From positions 1 through 59,885 of the forward strand of contig JAHHIF010000045.1 of the NCBI GenBank assembly GCA_019358875.1: a stretch of DNA of 59,885 bases, read 5' to 3'. Made by a program: the position numbers and the translations under genes. The notes below the pieces were generated by a model that had not been told where the DNA came from, did no database searches, and worked only from the letters and a program-made list of their open reading frames with translations. Shown piece after piece: positions 32,852-41,311 of the stretch. This stretch comes from Symplocastrum torsivum CPER-KK1 (lineage in GTDB: Bacteria; Cyanobacteriota; Cyanobacteriia; Cyanobacteriales; Coleofasciculaceae). Every line of letters starts with the position of its first letter. Position 1 is the stretch's first letter.

Positions 32852-35446
32852 ATGACTAACGCTCAAAAGAGTCACTTTTACCGTGAGTTTGACCTGAAAA
32901 AGGTGCAGCCGTCTCACAAAGTACCTGCTAATCATCAGAATGAAGCCTTAGCCAAACTTAAGGAATGGTTCAAAAAGCAATACTCTGAGCCTGCTGGTGG
33001 TATTCTAGCTTTGCCAACAGGTGGTGGTAAAACTTTCACGGCTAGTCGCTTCCTCTGTTCTAGCCTGTCTTTGGATAGCTACGAGGGTCCCGTTTCCAAA
33101 GGCTATAAAGTTTTATGGCTAGCACATACCAAACATTTGCTAGAACAAGCTTTCTATAGTTTTGAGTCAGAAGTTGGGCGAATATCTGAACAAAAACGGC
33201 AGCTAAACGTGCGGGTTGTCTCACTAGGAAATCAACCCGTCCATTCAATTAAAGCCAGTGATGACGTTGTGATTATTACGCTCCAGACATTAAGAGGAGC
33301 CTATAATCGCCAGGATACTCAACTCGAACCGTTCCTTAACTCAGCAGATAAGCTTTTTGTCGTCTTTGATGAAGCACACCACTCCCCAGCGTACAGTTAT
33401 CGCAAGTTAATGCTGGACTTGCGTAAACGTTTTAGTAATAAAATATGGCTCTTGGGTTTAACAGCTACTCCAACTTATACAGATGAGAGTAGACGTGGAT
33501 GGCTTAGAGAGCTTTTTCCACAAGAAGTAATTTACCCAAAGAATGCAGAAGGCTTTATAGATAGGCTCATAGGTGATGGTATCCTTGCCAAGCCAAAATT
33601 TGAGGAACATTCCACGAATCTTGAAGTTGAATTTGACGAGCAAGAATATAAAAAATGGGTCAGTACCTATAAAGATTTACCCGAAGATATCATCAAGAAG
33701 CTAGCCGAGAATGAAGAGCGCAATCAATTTATTGCTGATACCTATGTAAAGTATAAGGAACGCTACAAGAAAACTATTATCTTTGCAGATAGATGGTATC
33801 AATGCGAAGCTTTATGTAAGTTCTTAGAGAAGCGCGGAGTAAAAGCAAGAGCAATCTATACGAAAGTCGATAGAAATTCGAGTGCCGTTCTTGCCGATCA
33901 TAAGGAAGTTTTGGAGCAATTCCGTAATGGTGATTTGGAAGTGCTAATTAATATCCAGATGCTGACGGAAGGTACTGATGTTCCTAATGCTCAAACCGTT
34001 TTCCTGACTAGACAGACTACTAGTAGCATCTTACTAACCCAGATGATCGGACGGGCATTGCGTGGTTCCCAGTTTGGTGGAACAGATAAGGCTTATATTG
34101 TCTCTTTTATTGATGATTGGAAGCAGGTAATTGACTGGGGGAAAGCTGACTTTAATGGTGGTAAGAATGATGATATACCTGAATACGGAGAGCAAGCTCC
34201 TCTAGACCTCATCTCTATTGAGTTGGTTCGTCGATGGGCTGATCAAGTAGCTATGAGGGAAGACTCTTCTCTTCCTCCTTTCCTAACTCTACTTCCTCTC
34301 GGATGGTATCTACTTGAGTTTCAGACTGTTGTTTCTGAAAGTGAAGATAATGAGGTTCGCCAACTATTGCTTGTATTTGACAATGAGAAAGAAAGTTATG
34401 AAAAGTTCATTCAGAGTCTCACCCAAGCAAAAAGCAAAGCCTTTGCTGAAATAGATGTTAGTTTTGAAGATAAGCTTACCCAACTTGAAGAGTGGAAACG
34501 AGAATATTTCAAAAACTCAGAAGAATATATAGGCGAAAATCTTCTAAGAAATATCTTCCATATTGCACGTCACGTCTCTCAAAACGATGGAGAACAACCA
34601 AGATGGTTTGACTTTGAGCAACGGGAAAATCATAACCTAGATACTGTGGCTCAAGGGTTCATCAAAGCTAAGTTAGACCGCATAGCTGAAAATCAAAAAT
34701 TGCAAGTTGAATACAAGAGAACAGACCGTTACTGGAATGTAATTTACCAGAACTATATCCGCTTTAAAGAGCAGTATGATGTCTGTGTGAATCGTCTTCT
34801 GAATCCGCCACCAGAACCACATCCACCTAATGAAGATGATTATATCGAAGATGATGAACCATATCCACCTAATGAAGATGATTATATCGAAGATGATGAA
34901 CCATCCGAAGAGGCTAAGAGGCTGGTCAAGAAACGAGATGGGAACCGCTGCCTCTGTTGTGGTGAAGAAAACAGCCGTTTGCTGCAAGTTGACCACATCA
35001 AGCCTAAATATTATGGTGGCGATCACTCACTAGATAACTTACAAACTCTTTGTAGTCAATGTAATCAGATTAAAGGAACTGAAACAATTGACTTTCGTAT
35101 TCATAAGACTCCTCTAGCTGTGGCACCTGTCTCTGTTCCGTTATCAGAATTTATCAAGCTTGGAAATCATAAGGATGGATATAGACTGTCTCTTCGTCGC
35201 AGTCTCAACTTTTTCTATCGCTGTGCTGCTGTTAACTCTGAAATCAAAGTCAACAGCAGCACAGGAGAAAACTTGTATCGATGGGAAATATCTCTTTACG
35301 CTGGTAACAATCCTGGTTGGGTCATCCCGCATCTTAAACAGACACTTAGAGAAATTCGGCTGGTTCGCTTTCAGGTTAGAGTTGCCAGACCAAAAGAAAT
35401 CGTTATAACTGCACCTGGGTTTGATGTTTTCGATCCAATCATTTGA
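32852..35446 (+). CDS. SF2 helicase (Res III type) fused to a C-terminal HNH nuclease
   Basis: The 864-residue protein has the superfamily 2 motor: Walker A PTGGGKT (55-61), DEAH box FDEAHHS (172-178), TATPT (204-208), TEGTDVPNAQTVF (371-383) and motif VI QMIGRALRG (397-405). A helical region follows (about 440-650). Next is an acidic linker with two exact 14-residue units (PPNEDDYIEDDEP core, 42-bp DNA repeats at about 34822-34905). Then comes an HNH nuclease of the CxxC type at 698-740 (CLCCGEENS, QVDHIKPKYYGGDHSLDNLQ, LCSQC). A beta-rich tail ends the protein. A DNA translocase joined to a nuclease suggests restriction-like anti-phage activity. No methyltransferase or specificity subunit is adjacent. 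Defence function is inference. Confidence 0.9.
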   Translation: MTNAQKSHFYREFDLKKVQPSHKVPANHQNEALAKLKEWFKKQYSEPAGGILALPTGGGKTFTASRFLCSSLSLDSYEGPVSKGYKVLWLAHTKHLLEQAFYSFESEVGRISEQKRQLNVRVVSLGNQPVHSIKASDDVVIITLQTLRGAYNRQDTQLEPFLNSADKLFVVFDEAHHSPAYSYRKLMLDLRKRFSNKIWLLGLTATPTYTDESRRGWLRELFPQEVIYPKNAEGFIDRLIGDGILAKPKFEEHSTNLEVEFDEQEYKKWVSTYKDLPEDIIKKLAENEERNQFIADTYVKYKERYKKTIIFADRWYQCEALCKFLEKRGVKARAIYTKVDRNSSAVLADHKEVLEQFRNGDLEVLINIQMLTEGTDVPNAQTVFLTRQTTSSILLTQMIGRALRGSQFGGTDKAYIVSFIDDWKQVIDWGKADFNGGKNDDIPEYGEQAPLDLISIELVRRWADQVAMREDSSLPPFLTLLPLGWYLLEFQTVVSESEDNEVRQLLLVFDNEKESYEKFIQSLTQAKSKAFAEIDVSFEDKLTQLEEWKREYFKNSEEYIGENLLRNIFHIARHVSQNDGEQPRWFDFEQRENHNLDTVAQGFIKAKLDRIAENQKLQVEYKRTDRYWNVIYQNYIRFKEQYDVCVNRLLNPPPEPHPPNEDDYIEDDEPYPPNEDDYIEDDEPSEEAKRLVKKRDGNRCLCCGEENSRLLQVDHIKPKYYGGDHSLDNLQTLCSQCNQIKGTETIDFRIHKTPLAVAPVSVPLSEFIKLGNHKDGYRLSLRRSLNFFYRCAAVNSEIKVNSSTGENLYRWEISLYAGNNPGWVIPHLKQTLREIRLVRFQVRVARPKEIVITAPGFDVFDPII

Positions 35447-35647
35447 GTAATTTCGTTCAAGTGCTAAATTCGGTTGGAGACTATGAATACTCGTTTAAAT
35501 AGTAGCTCTTGTAGGTGCGTCTAAACGCACCCTACGAAATGCGATCGCGTTTACCTTGTTCAGGAATCAGCAGTGCGATCGCTCCAGCTCTGTGTCTTGG
35601 TGGCAGGTATTAGGGATAAAATCAAGGAAACTTCAGACGAGCGAGTC

Positions 35648-35896
35648 ATGACTGCTAAACTGGTTAGACCCTCCAAATTTCTGCCTGAAGGCATCTGCAT
35701 CCAACGCATCAACAACCTCACCCTCTTCAAATTTACCGATAAGCTGGGCGAACGGATGCAAGAACTCCTCGATAAGCACAAATTGGATACCCTTACCCCA
35801 GACGAAAAAATCGAACTAGAGGCGATCGGCGAACTCGATGACATCTTCAGCTATATCAACGCTGTCATCGCTGCTCAAGACAATGCCCATTCCTAA
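35648..35896 (+). CDS. Small helical protein of unknown function paired with HNH nuclease
   Basis: This 82-residue protein from the ATG at 35648 (MTAKLVRPSKFLPEGICIQR) is largely helical and charged (LGERMQELLDKHKLDTLTPD, IELEAIGELDDIFSYINAVI). The longer in-frame start at 35573 has no ribosome-binding site and would run through a GCGATCGC-rich leader. It overlaps the HNH gene start by 14 bases, which points to translational coupling. I do not recognise a named family. Small acidic partners in front of HNH genes could be inhibitors or structural subunits; no function should be assumed. Confidence 0.7.
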   Translation: MTAKLVRPSKFLPEGICIQRINNLTLFKFTDKLGERMQELLDKHKLDTLTPDEKIELEAIGELDDIFSYINAVIAAQDNAHS

Positions 35897-36299
35897 ATCC
35901 CTCTATGAGCAAGTCAGACAACGCGCTCAATTTCGCTGCGAATACTGTCACTACCCTGAACTTCTCAGTACAGCCCCTCTCTCCATCGACCATCTCCAAC
36001 CCCAATCCCTCGGAGGCACAGATAATCTCGATTATCTCGCTTTAGCCTGTCGTCGTTGCAACGAAAGACGCTACAACTTCACCATAGGTACCGATCCTGA
36101 CACAGGAAAAGAAACCCCCTTGTTTAACCCCCGTCGGCAGATTTGGTCTGAACACTTCATCTGGACAGCTGACGGCACACGTATCCTTGGTACTACTCCA
36201 ACCGGACGGGCAACCTGCAATCGCCTCGATCTCAACGACCAGCTTAATGGAACGCCCCAGCGTAATTACAGGTTCTCGACTCCAAAGCGGTTCGTTTGA
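35883..36299 (+). pseudogene. HNH endonuclease gene with its 3' end replaced
   Basis: From ATG 35883 (MPIPKSLYEQVRQRAQFRCE) the protein has a typical compact HNH nuclease: CEYCHY, the His of SIDHLQPQSLGGTDNLDYLA, CRRCNERR, followed by NPRRQIWSEHFIW and GRATCNRLDLND. At about 36235 the frame passes into antisense Uma2 DNA and ends with an unrelated tail (GTPQRNYRFSTPKRFV). The catalytic core is complete, so the product might still cut DNA; only about 20 terminal residues are replaced. Confidence 0.75.
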
Positions 36300-36575
36300 T
36301 AGCACTGTTTCATCAAGGATGACAACATCAGGACGACGCGCAGTGGCTTCATTCGCAAAAGGACTAACGATGCAAGTTCTAGGAATCAGCCAAGGTAAGT
36401 TCTGCCGCTCAATCTCAACACTGATTTTTGTTGCCAGCTTCCCCCCAACCGCTTCGTGATGTCCCGTAGGTTCCATATCTATGAGTTCTCCATCAGCAAG
36501 TTCGTAGCGTGGGTTATCGCCGTACTGATTCAGAAATTCCTCAAAAGTCAGGAATCTTGATGGAGTATAAGTCAT
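36042..36575 (-). pseudogene. Uma2 family protein, N-terminal half with foreign C-terminus
   Basis: The frame starts normally (SRFLTFEEFLNQYGDNPRYE, then LADGELIDMEPTGHHE) and keeps CIVSPFANEATARRPDVVIL. It leaves the family right at the catalytic strand SIKLVVEIE, where VSTNWRDDY-like sequence and the EYWIVD region should follow. The last about 65 codons are antisense to the HNH gene. The active-site Glu/Lys part is lost, so it should be inactive. Confidence 0.75.
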
Positions 36576-36903
36576 AAGCTACCTTCGCTTCGCCCTATCG
36601 TACCAAATCTTTCTATACGCTACAGCAAGTTTCTGTGAGCAGATGCGATCGCCTATCTAGTGGCACAGATTGACCGAAACGCGATCTGCCTTGCGGCAGC
36701 GCGAAGCGCTATCGCAAATCTGGTCGGTTGGGCATTGCTGTTCTTTTGTAGAAAACATTTAAAGATGCCTTTTGCGTTTGTTGAAAGAGTTCTTGTAGGG
36801 TGCGTCGCGACAGACTACAAAATGCGATCGCCTTCACTGTCACCAGACCACGATACGTTTAAGGATAATAGAACAAAGAATACTCAAATAGCTGCTTTCA
36901 TAG

Positions 36904-37039
36904 CTCAGGTAATCAGTTGTGGGTGCATCGTGAACCAAACAATGGAAAGTATCAATCTGTGGTGAAGTATTCAACGGGGATAATTACGCCGTTAGCATTG
37001 CCGCAAGTGGAAGTGGAAGTGCATAGATTACTGCACTAA
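36904..37039 (+). pseudogene. C-terminal relic of a Uma2 gene
   Basis: A frame without a start reads NQLWVHREPNNGKYQSV, then KYSTGIITPLALPQVEVEVH and RLLH, stop. This is the usual end of Uma2 proteins (REPxNGxYQxVxxYxxGxIxPLAFPxVxVEVxxLL). It lies 330 bases from, and in opposite orientation to, the Uma2 N-terminal fragment, so the two need not come from one gene. The stretch 36576-36903 between them has GCGATCGC sites and a GCGCGAAGCGC-type palindromic repeat near 36675-36718, but no gene. Confidence 0.65.
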
Positions 37040-37120
37040 TAGTTTTGCTGCTTGAAAGGAGTTCAGGAGTAAAGACTCGTTTGAATTAGAATAACTTATA
37101 CAAATACTTAGATCGTAAGA

Positions 37121-39229
37121 GTGGAAATCCCTCGCCTCCATCCGGACACAGTTGAGGAAGTCAAGCAACGGGCTGACATTGTTGATGTTGTCTCCGAACA
37201 CGTTGTTTTACGCAAGCGTGGTAAGGACTATATTGGCTTATGCCCATTCCATGATGAAAAGTCGCCTAGCTTCAGCGTGAGTCCGATGAAGCAGTTGTAC
37301 TACTGCTTTGGCTGTAGTGCAGGTGGCAATGCCGTTACGTTTTTGATGGAGGTAGGAAAGCGTTCTTTTAGTGATGTGGTGCTAGATTTAGCGCGGCGCT
37401 ACAATGTGTCTGTTCAAACCTTAGAACCAGAACAACGCCAAGAGTTGCAGCGTCAACTATCACTGAGGGAGCAACTGTATGAGATTCTGGCGATCGCAAC
37501 TGAGTTCTACAAGCACGTACTGCGACAACCACTAGGAGAACACGCCCTCACCTATTTGCAGCAGACGAGGGGTTTAACAGAGGAAACGATTCAACAGTTC
37601 CAACTAGGATATGCGCCTGCTGGTTGGGCAACCATTTACAAATACTTGGTTGAACAGAAAGGGAAGCCTGTGCAGCAGGTAGAGCAAGCGGGATTGATTG
37701 TGCCTCGCAAGGAGGGGAATGGTTATTATGATCGGTTCCGCGATCGCTTAATCATTCCAATCCGTGATACTCAAGGGCGAGTGATTGGCTTTGGGGGCAG
37801 GAGTTTGGGGGATGAGCAACCTAAGTATCTCAACTCACCGGAAACTGAGCTATTTGATAAAGGGAAAACTCTCTTTGCTCTTGATAAAGCGCGTGACGCG
37901 ATTAGCAAACAAGACCAAGCTGTAGTTGTGGAAGGGTATTTTGATGCGATCGCCCTTCATGCGGCAGGAATTACCAATGTAGTTGCCTCTTTAGGTACGG
38001 CTCTCAGTCAAGCTCAAGTGAGGCAACTACTACGCTACACTGAATCAAAACAGATTATCCTCAACTTTGATGCTGATCAAGCTGGGAACAAAGCAGCGGG
38101 AAGGGCAATTGGAGAAATTGCAGATCTTGTCTACAAAGGACAAATAAATCTAAGAATCCTTAACCTTAGCAAGTTCGGTGCCAAAGACTCCGATGAGTTT
38201 CTGGAAAAACATGATCCAGCTAGTTATCAAGACCAGCTAGGAACTGGTGGATCAGATAACCAAGGGAGAAGTCCAAGTTTACACCAAGATTGGTTAGGTA
38301 GTCTGTCAAAGGATAAGCTTAAAGCACTACAAAATCAGGCTCTCTCTTGGCTAGAATGGCAAATCAGCCAAATCCTGATTGGTAAAGACCTAAAAGATGC
38401 CTCCCAGTTTCAGCAAGTTGCTCAAGAGATGGTGAAGTTACTTAACAAGTTGGAGGACATCAACCAACATACCTATTACGTCAACCACTGCGCCCAATTA
38501 CTCAGCCAGGGGCAAACGAAACTAGTACCCCTATTCATCGAAAATTTACAGGCTCAACTCAAGAAGCCAGTTCTAACCTCTAGTAAGAAATTATCGCCTA
38601 AGCAAAAAAACTCCTCAAACCAGCGCTCTCATCTCAATCTACCCGTTGGGTCAGAACAAAACCTTTTAGAACAAGCAGAAGCTTTACTTCTACGCATCTA
38701 CCTGCACTGCCCAGAATACCGACAGACCATTATTGATACCCTAGAAGCGCAAGATTTGCTTTTTAGCCTCTCGCATCACCGATTTTTGTGGCAACAAATT
38801 TTAGGACTGCAAACGCCTGCACGATCTGCGATAGCCTTAGGCAACGCCAAGAGCGAACGCAGCAGCGCAACGCTATGGCACAACGATACACCCGACCGAT
38901 TAATCTCATTGTTGCAAGACCGAAGTCTTGAATTTCCCAATGAGATCGCGGTTGTTTCCCATCTCTTCCATCTAGACGAGAGGCGGCAAGAAGACCTTGT
39001 TCGTGCGCCACTACTGATTCGGGCAGCAGCGGCTTGTCTTGAGAAAGTCTCCTGTGAAAAACATCGGCGTTATTGTCTTGAGCAGTGGCAAAAGCTAGAC
39101 CCCTCCACTGATTTAAAACGCAGAGAGTATTACTGGCAGGAACTATACGCCGTTACTCAGCGAATCCTGGAACTAGACCAACTCCGTCAGTTCAACCTAT
39201 CAGACATTATTGGAAGTGCGATCGGTTAA
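37121..39229 (+). CDS. dnaG: DNA primase
   Basis: DnaG makes the RNA primers for replication. The start is GTG (MEIPRLHPDTVEEVKQRADI, the standard N-terminus). The CHC2 zinc site is Cys41, His44, Cys62 and Cys65. The Toprim domain has VVVEGYFDAIALHAAG and NFDADQAGNKA. The C-terminal region (about 510-690) is the helicase-interaction part. The 702 residues are a little long for the family; around residues 563-588 an Ala/Ser/Asn-rich stretch (SAIALGNAKSERSSATLW) is encoded by DNA resembling dispersed cyanobacterial palindromic repeats and may be an in-frame insertion. It is convergent with the pentapeptide gene, with 8 bases between stops. Confidence 0.96.
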   Translation: MEIPRLHPDTVEEVKQRADIVDVVSEHVVLRKRGKDYIGLCPFHDEKSPSFSVSPMKQLYYCFGCSAGGNAVTFLMEVGKRSFSDVVLDLARRYNVSVQTLEPEQRQELQRQLSLREQLYEILAIATEFYKHVLRQPLGEHALTYLQQTRGLTEETIQQFQLGYAPAGWATIYKYLVEQKGKPVQQVEQAGLIVPRKEGNGYYDRFRDRLIIPIRDTQGRVIGFGGRSLGDEQPKYLNSPETELFDKGKTLFALDKARDAISKQDQAVVVEGYFDAIALHAAGITNVVASLGTALSQAQVRQLLRYTESKQIILNFDADQAGNKAAGRAIGEIADLVYKGQINLRILNLSKFGAKDSDEFLEKHDPASYQDQLGTGGSDNQGRSPSLHQDWLGSLSKDKLKALQNQALSWLEWQISQILIGKDLKDASQFQQVAQEMVKLLNKLEDINQHTYYVNHCAQLLSQGQTKLVPLFIENLQAQLKKPVLTSSKKLSPKQKNSSNQRSHLNLPVGSEQNLLEQAEALLLRIYLHCPEYRQTIIDTLEAQDLLFSLSHHRFLWQQILGLQTPARSAIALGNAKSERSSATLWHNDTPDRLISLLQDRSLEFPNEIAVVSHLFHLDERRQEDLVRAPLLIRAAAACLEKVSCEKHRRYCLEQWQKLDPSTDLKRREYYWQELYAVTQRILELDQLRQFNLSDIIGSAIG
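38824..38884. repeat. Repeat-like palindromic segment inside dnaG
   Basis: TGCGATAGCCTTAGGCAACG (38827-38846) and the segment ending GCGCAACGCTATGGCA (to about 38881) form an imperfect inverted repeat (GCGATAGC against GCTATGGC). It resembles the GCGAAGCGCTATCGC-type element at 36675-36718. The open frame is kept. Recognition is by eye and not aligned. Confidence 0.4.
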
Positions 39230-39237
39230 GTAGAAGT

Positions 39238-39765
39238 TTAGTAATCACAAAACAGTGTCTCACGAGTCTCGCGTCCAGTTGTGGGGTTGGTACCGCTAGC
39301 AACTTTGCAAAGCTGTTTTTGGACATCCTGACGAAACAGAACGTCTGTAAAATCTGCCCCTTCAATATTTGCGCCATCAAACTTGGTGTTAAAGGCAAAT
39401 GCTCCTTCCAGGACAGCATTCTTCAAATTGGCGTTGGTTAAGCGGGCAGTGTCTAGAGTCGCATTACGGAGGTTAGCTCCCTCTAAATTAGCGGATTCTA
39501 GATTGGCACTAAAGAAACTCACGCCTTCTAAATCTGTATGGCTGAGGTTGCTGTTACGGAGATTTGCTTTAGTAAAACTATCGTCGGTCAGTACACGACC
39601 TGAGAAATCTGCACCCACTAAACTTTCTCTGTTGTAATCTTCAGCTAGAACAGGGGAAGTGAAGCTAGTGAACATCCAGGCACTAGCCACCAAGAAGAGA
39701 ACTAAACTAGACAAAATAGCTGGAAGACACAGACGTTGCCGACAAGTCATACTGTTTTGAGCCAC
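39238..39765 (-). CDS. Lumenal/periplasmic pentapeptide-repeat protein
   Basis: The 175-residue protein has a long signal peptide (hydrophobic residues about 14-38, cleavage near PVLAED). About 18 pentapeptide units follow (consensus ANLxx: FTKANLRNSNLSHTDLEGVS). The C-terminal cap has two Cys (KQLCKVASGTNPTTGRETRE, then FCDY). The build matches thylakoid-lumen pentapeptide proteins of cyanobacteria and plants, whose function is unsettled; a disulfide between the two C-terminal Cys is plausible. It is convergent with dnaG. Confidence 0.88.
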   Translation of the reverse strand: MAQNSMTCRQRLCLPAILSSLVLFLVASAWMFTSFTSPVLAEDYNRESLVGADFSGRVLTDDSFTKANLRNSNLSHTDLEGVSFFSANLESANLEGANLRNATLDTARLTNANLKNAVLEGAFAFNTKFDGANIEGADFTDVLFRQDVQKQLCKVASGTNPTTGRETRETLFCDY

Positions 39766-39833
39766 AAAAAGCCGTACTGTTGACAGAAATTGTTAATGAA
39801 TGACCACATCAATCTTACCAGTAAGGAACAGCC

Positions 39834-40421
39834 GTGAATTTATGGGTTGACCGTACTCCAATTCCTGAAAACCAAACGCTTAATGTAGGCGAATTGGGAG
39901 AGAGGCTGGTAGCTTGGTGGTTACAGGCTCAAAGTGGGATAATTTTGCATCATCGTTGGCATTGCCGATGGGGAGAAATCGACTTGATTGTGCAACGACA
40001 CCCAGTTGCAGGAATAGGGGAGAAGCCTTTACGCGATCGCAAAAGTGCTGCCAAAGCAAAAATCTCTTTACCCTCTCACTCGTTCTTATCATTTGTCGAG
40101 GTCAAAACTCGCAGTCAGAGGAACTGGGATGCTGATGGTCTGTTAGCAATTACGCCCTCAAAACAAGCTAAACTCTGGCAAACAGCTCAGCTATTTCTAG
40201 CAGAACATCCAGATTTAGCTAACCTTCCCTGTCGGTTTGATGTTGCTCTCGTTAGCTGCCAGCGCCTATCTCCCCGTCCGCGTCGTAATGACACAGATAC
40301 CTCTGCCTCATCAGCAATTGATAAAGCGATCGCAGTTCCACAGGTACAACTGGGTCAACCTGTATTAATTGCAGGATATCGGCTTTGCTTGCATGACTAC
40401 ATTGAGTCAGCCTTTGATTGA
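39834..40421 (+). CDS. YraN/UPF0102 family endonuclease-like protein
   Basis: This 195-residue protein from a GTG start has the family's nuclease-fold signature: GELGERLVAWWLQ, HCRWGEIDLIV (catalytic Glu/Asp) and FVEVKTRS (ExK). The C-terminal part ends in the family's RFDVALVS strand and a short tail. Compared with the usual about 120 residues it is longer, with two Ser/Lys/Arg-rich inserts: after VQRHPVAGIGEKPLRDRKSA (contains a GCGATCGC site) and around LSPRPRRNDTDTSASS. The family belongs to the RecB/Holliday-resolvase-like fold and has no agreed role. Confidence 0.88.
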   Translation: MNLWVDRTPIPENQTLNVGELGERLVAWWLQAQSGIILHHRWHCRWGEIDLIVQRHPVAGIGEKPLRDRKSAAKAKISLPSHSFLSFVEVKTRSQRNWDADGLLAITPSKQAKLWQTAQLFLAEHPDLANLPCRFDVALVSCQRLSPRPRRNDTDTSASSAIDKAIAVPQVQLGQPVLIAGYRLCLHDYIESAFD

Positions 40422-40770
40422 GACAACCAAAGAGATTTCCCGTTCCCTCTTCAACAAGAAAGGCAGAAGGTAGAGGGCAGAAAGTAAACCTTCTGACAAG
40501 GGCACAAGCGGTCTTTCCATGAACAGGTAAATCCCCATCTGAATTATCTTATCCCTTCTGCCCTCTGCCTCCTGTCCTCGGTCTTCCAAAAACTGACCCC
40601 CGTTGCTCTCCTTAATCAAAGGAACAACAGAGGTGCTACAAGAAATAATTTTCCTAAAGTTCTATTTTGTATAGGCGCTTAATCTGGTAAACAAGCGTAG
40701 CCTGCTTTTGGATGATGTATGTTGGCTTAGAAGGTACAGTTCCAAGCCTTGAAGTGCTTGGAATTGCTAC
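40422..40770. other. Intergenic region with GGCAGAAGG-type inverted repeats and a terminator-like hairpin
   Basis: AAGGCAGAAGGTAGAGGGCAG (about 40460) and CCTTCTGCCCTCTGCCTCC (about 40554) are inverted copies of the same element seen near 30583 and 30710. A perfect 8-bp stem, TTCCAAGC (40740-40747) with GCTTGGAA (40756-40763), lies 8 bases past the stop of the minus-strand gene at 40771 and may be its terminator, though no T-run follows. Confidence 0.45.
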
Positions 40771-41160
40771 TTAAGCCAGAGTCTCTGGGCAGTATCCTAA
40801 GCCCATAGTGAACTGTTGGCGAAACGCTTCGATGTCGCTCTTATCGGGACAACCATGAGAAACCACGGCGACTTGATAGCGACGCATAACATCAATGGGT
40901 GATTGTCCTGTCTCTAGGCTCCAAAGCGCCATTTGCAAACGAATTTCGGGGTCGTAGGGAATCCCTAATTCGTTCATGTACGCCCGGAAGTTTCCATGCT
41001 GGTGAGGTGTGAGAGGACGGTTCATTTTGACCTTAATCACCCAGCCGTCAATCTGATGAATCACCGTCATCGATTGAACGGGTAGCTGGGACATCGAGTT
41101 TAGATACTCAACCACTCGTAAAGTCAGACTGGCATTCGCCAAGAAGTAGAGGTAATCCAT
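40771..41160 (-). CDS. Conserved cyanobacterial hypothetical protein
   Basis: This 129-residue soluble protein starts MDYLYFLANASLTLRVVEYL. It has an alternating strand and helix pattern (MTVIHQIDGWVIKVKMNRPL) and ends with a helical section (EAFRQQFTMGLGYCPETLA). Two Cys (SHGCPDK and GYCPE) lie near the C-terminus. I recognise it only as a type of short protein common in cyanobacterial genomes, without a known role. It stands alone, with a hairpin directly downstream. It is divergent from queA with 150 bases between. Confidence 0.72.
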   Translation of the reverse strand: MDYLYFLANASLTLRVVEYLNSMSQLPVQSMTVIHQIDGWVIKVKMNRPLTPHQHGNFRAYMNELGIPYDPEIRLQMALWSLETGQSPIDVMRRYQVAVVSHGCPDKSDIEAFRQQFTMGLGYCPETLA

Positions 41161-41311
41161 AGAAATGCTTGGCTTGAGTCCAAGGAAGTGCTATACCTTA
41201 ATTCTTGCAAGAGGAACTGCTACGCGATAGGGGAAAAGCACCCGATATTGGATAGGGGACTCTACCCAATTTAGTGATTCATGGAGCGATAGTCGCTCAG
41301 TAGAATAACGG

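Noticed and set aside
36042..36300. Genuine overlapping antisense pair of complete genes (HNH and Uma2)
   Set aside because: Both proteins lose family similarity at the same point, so a deletion joint explains it better than a real overlap.
36660..36965. 101-codon plus-strand frame between the Uma2 fragments
   Set aside because: It is made of repeat DNA (GCGCGAAGCGC palindrome, GCGATCGC sites) and crosses the Uma2 relic out of frame.
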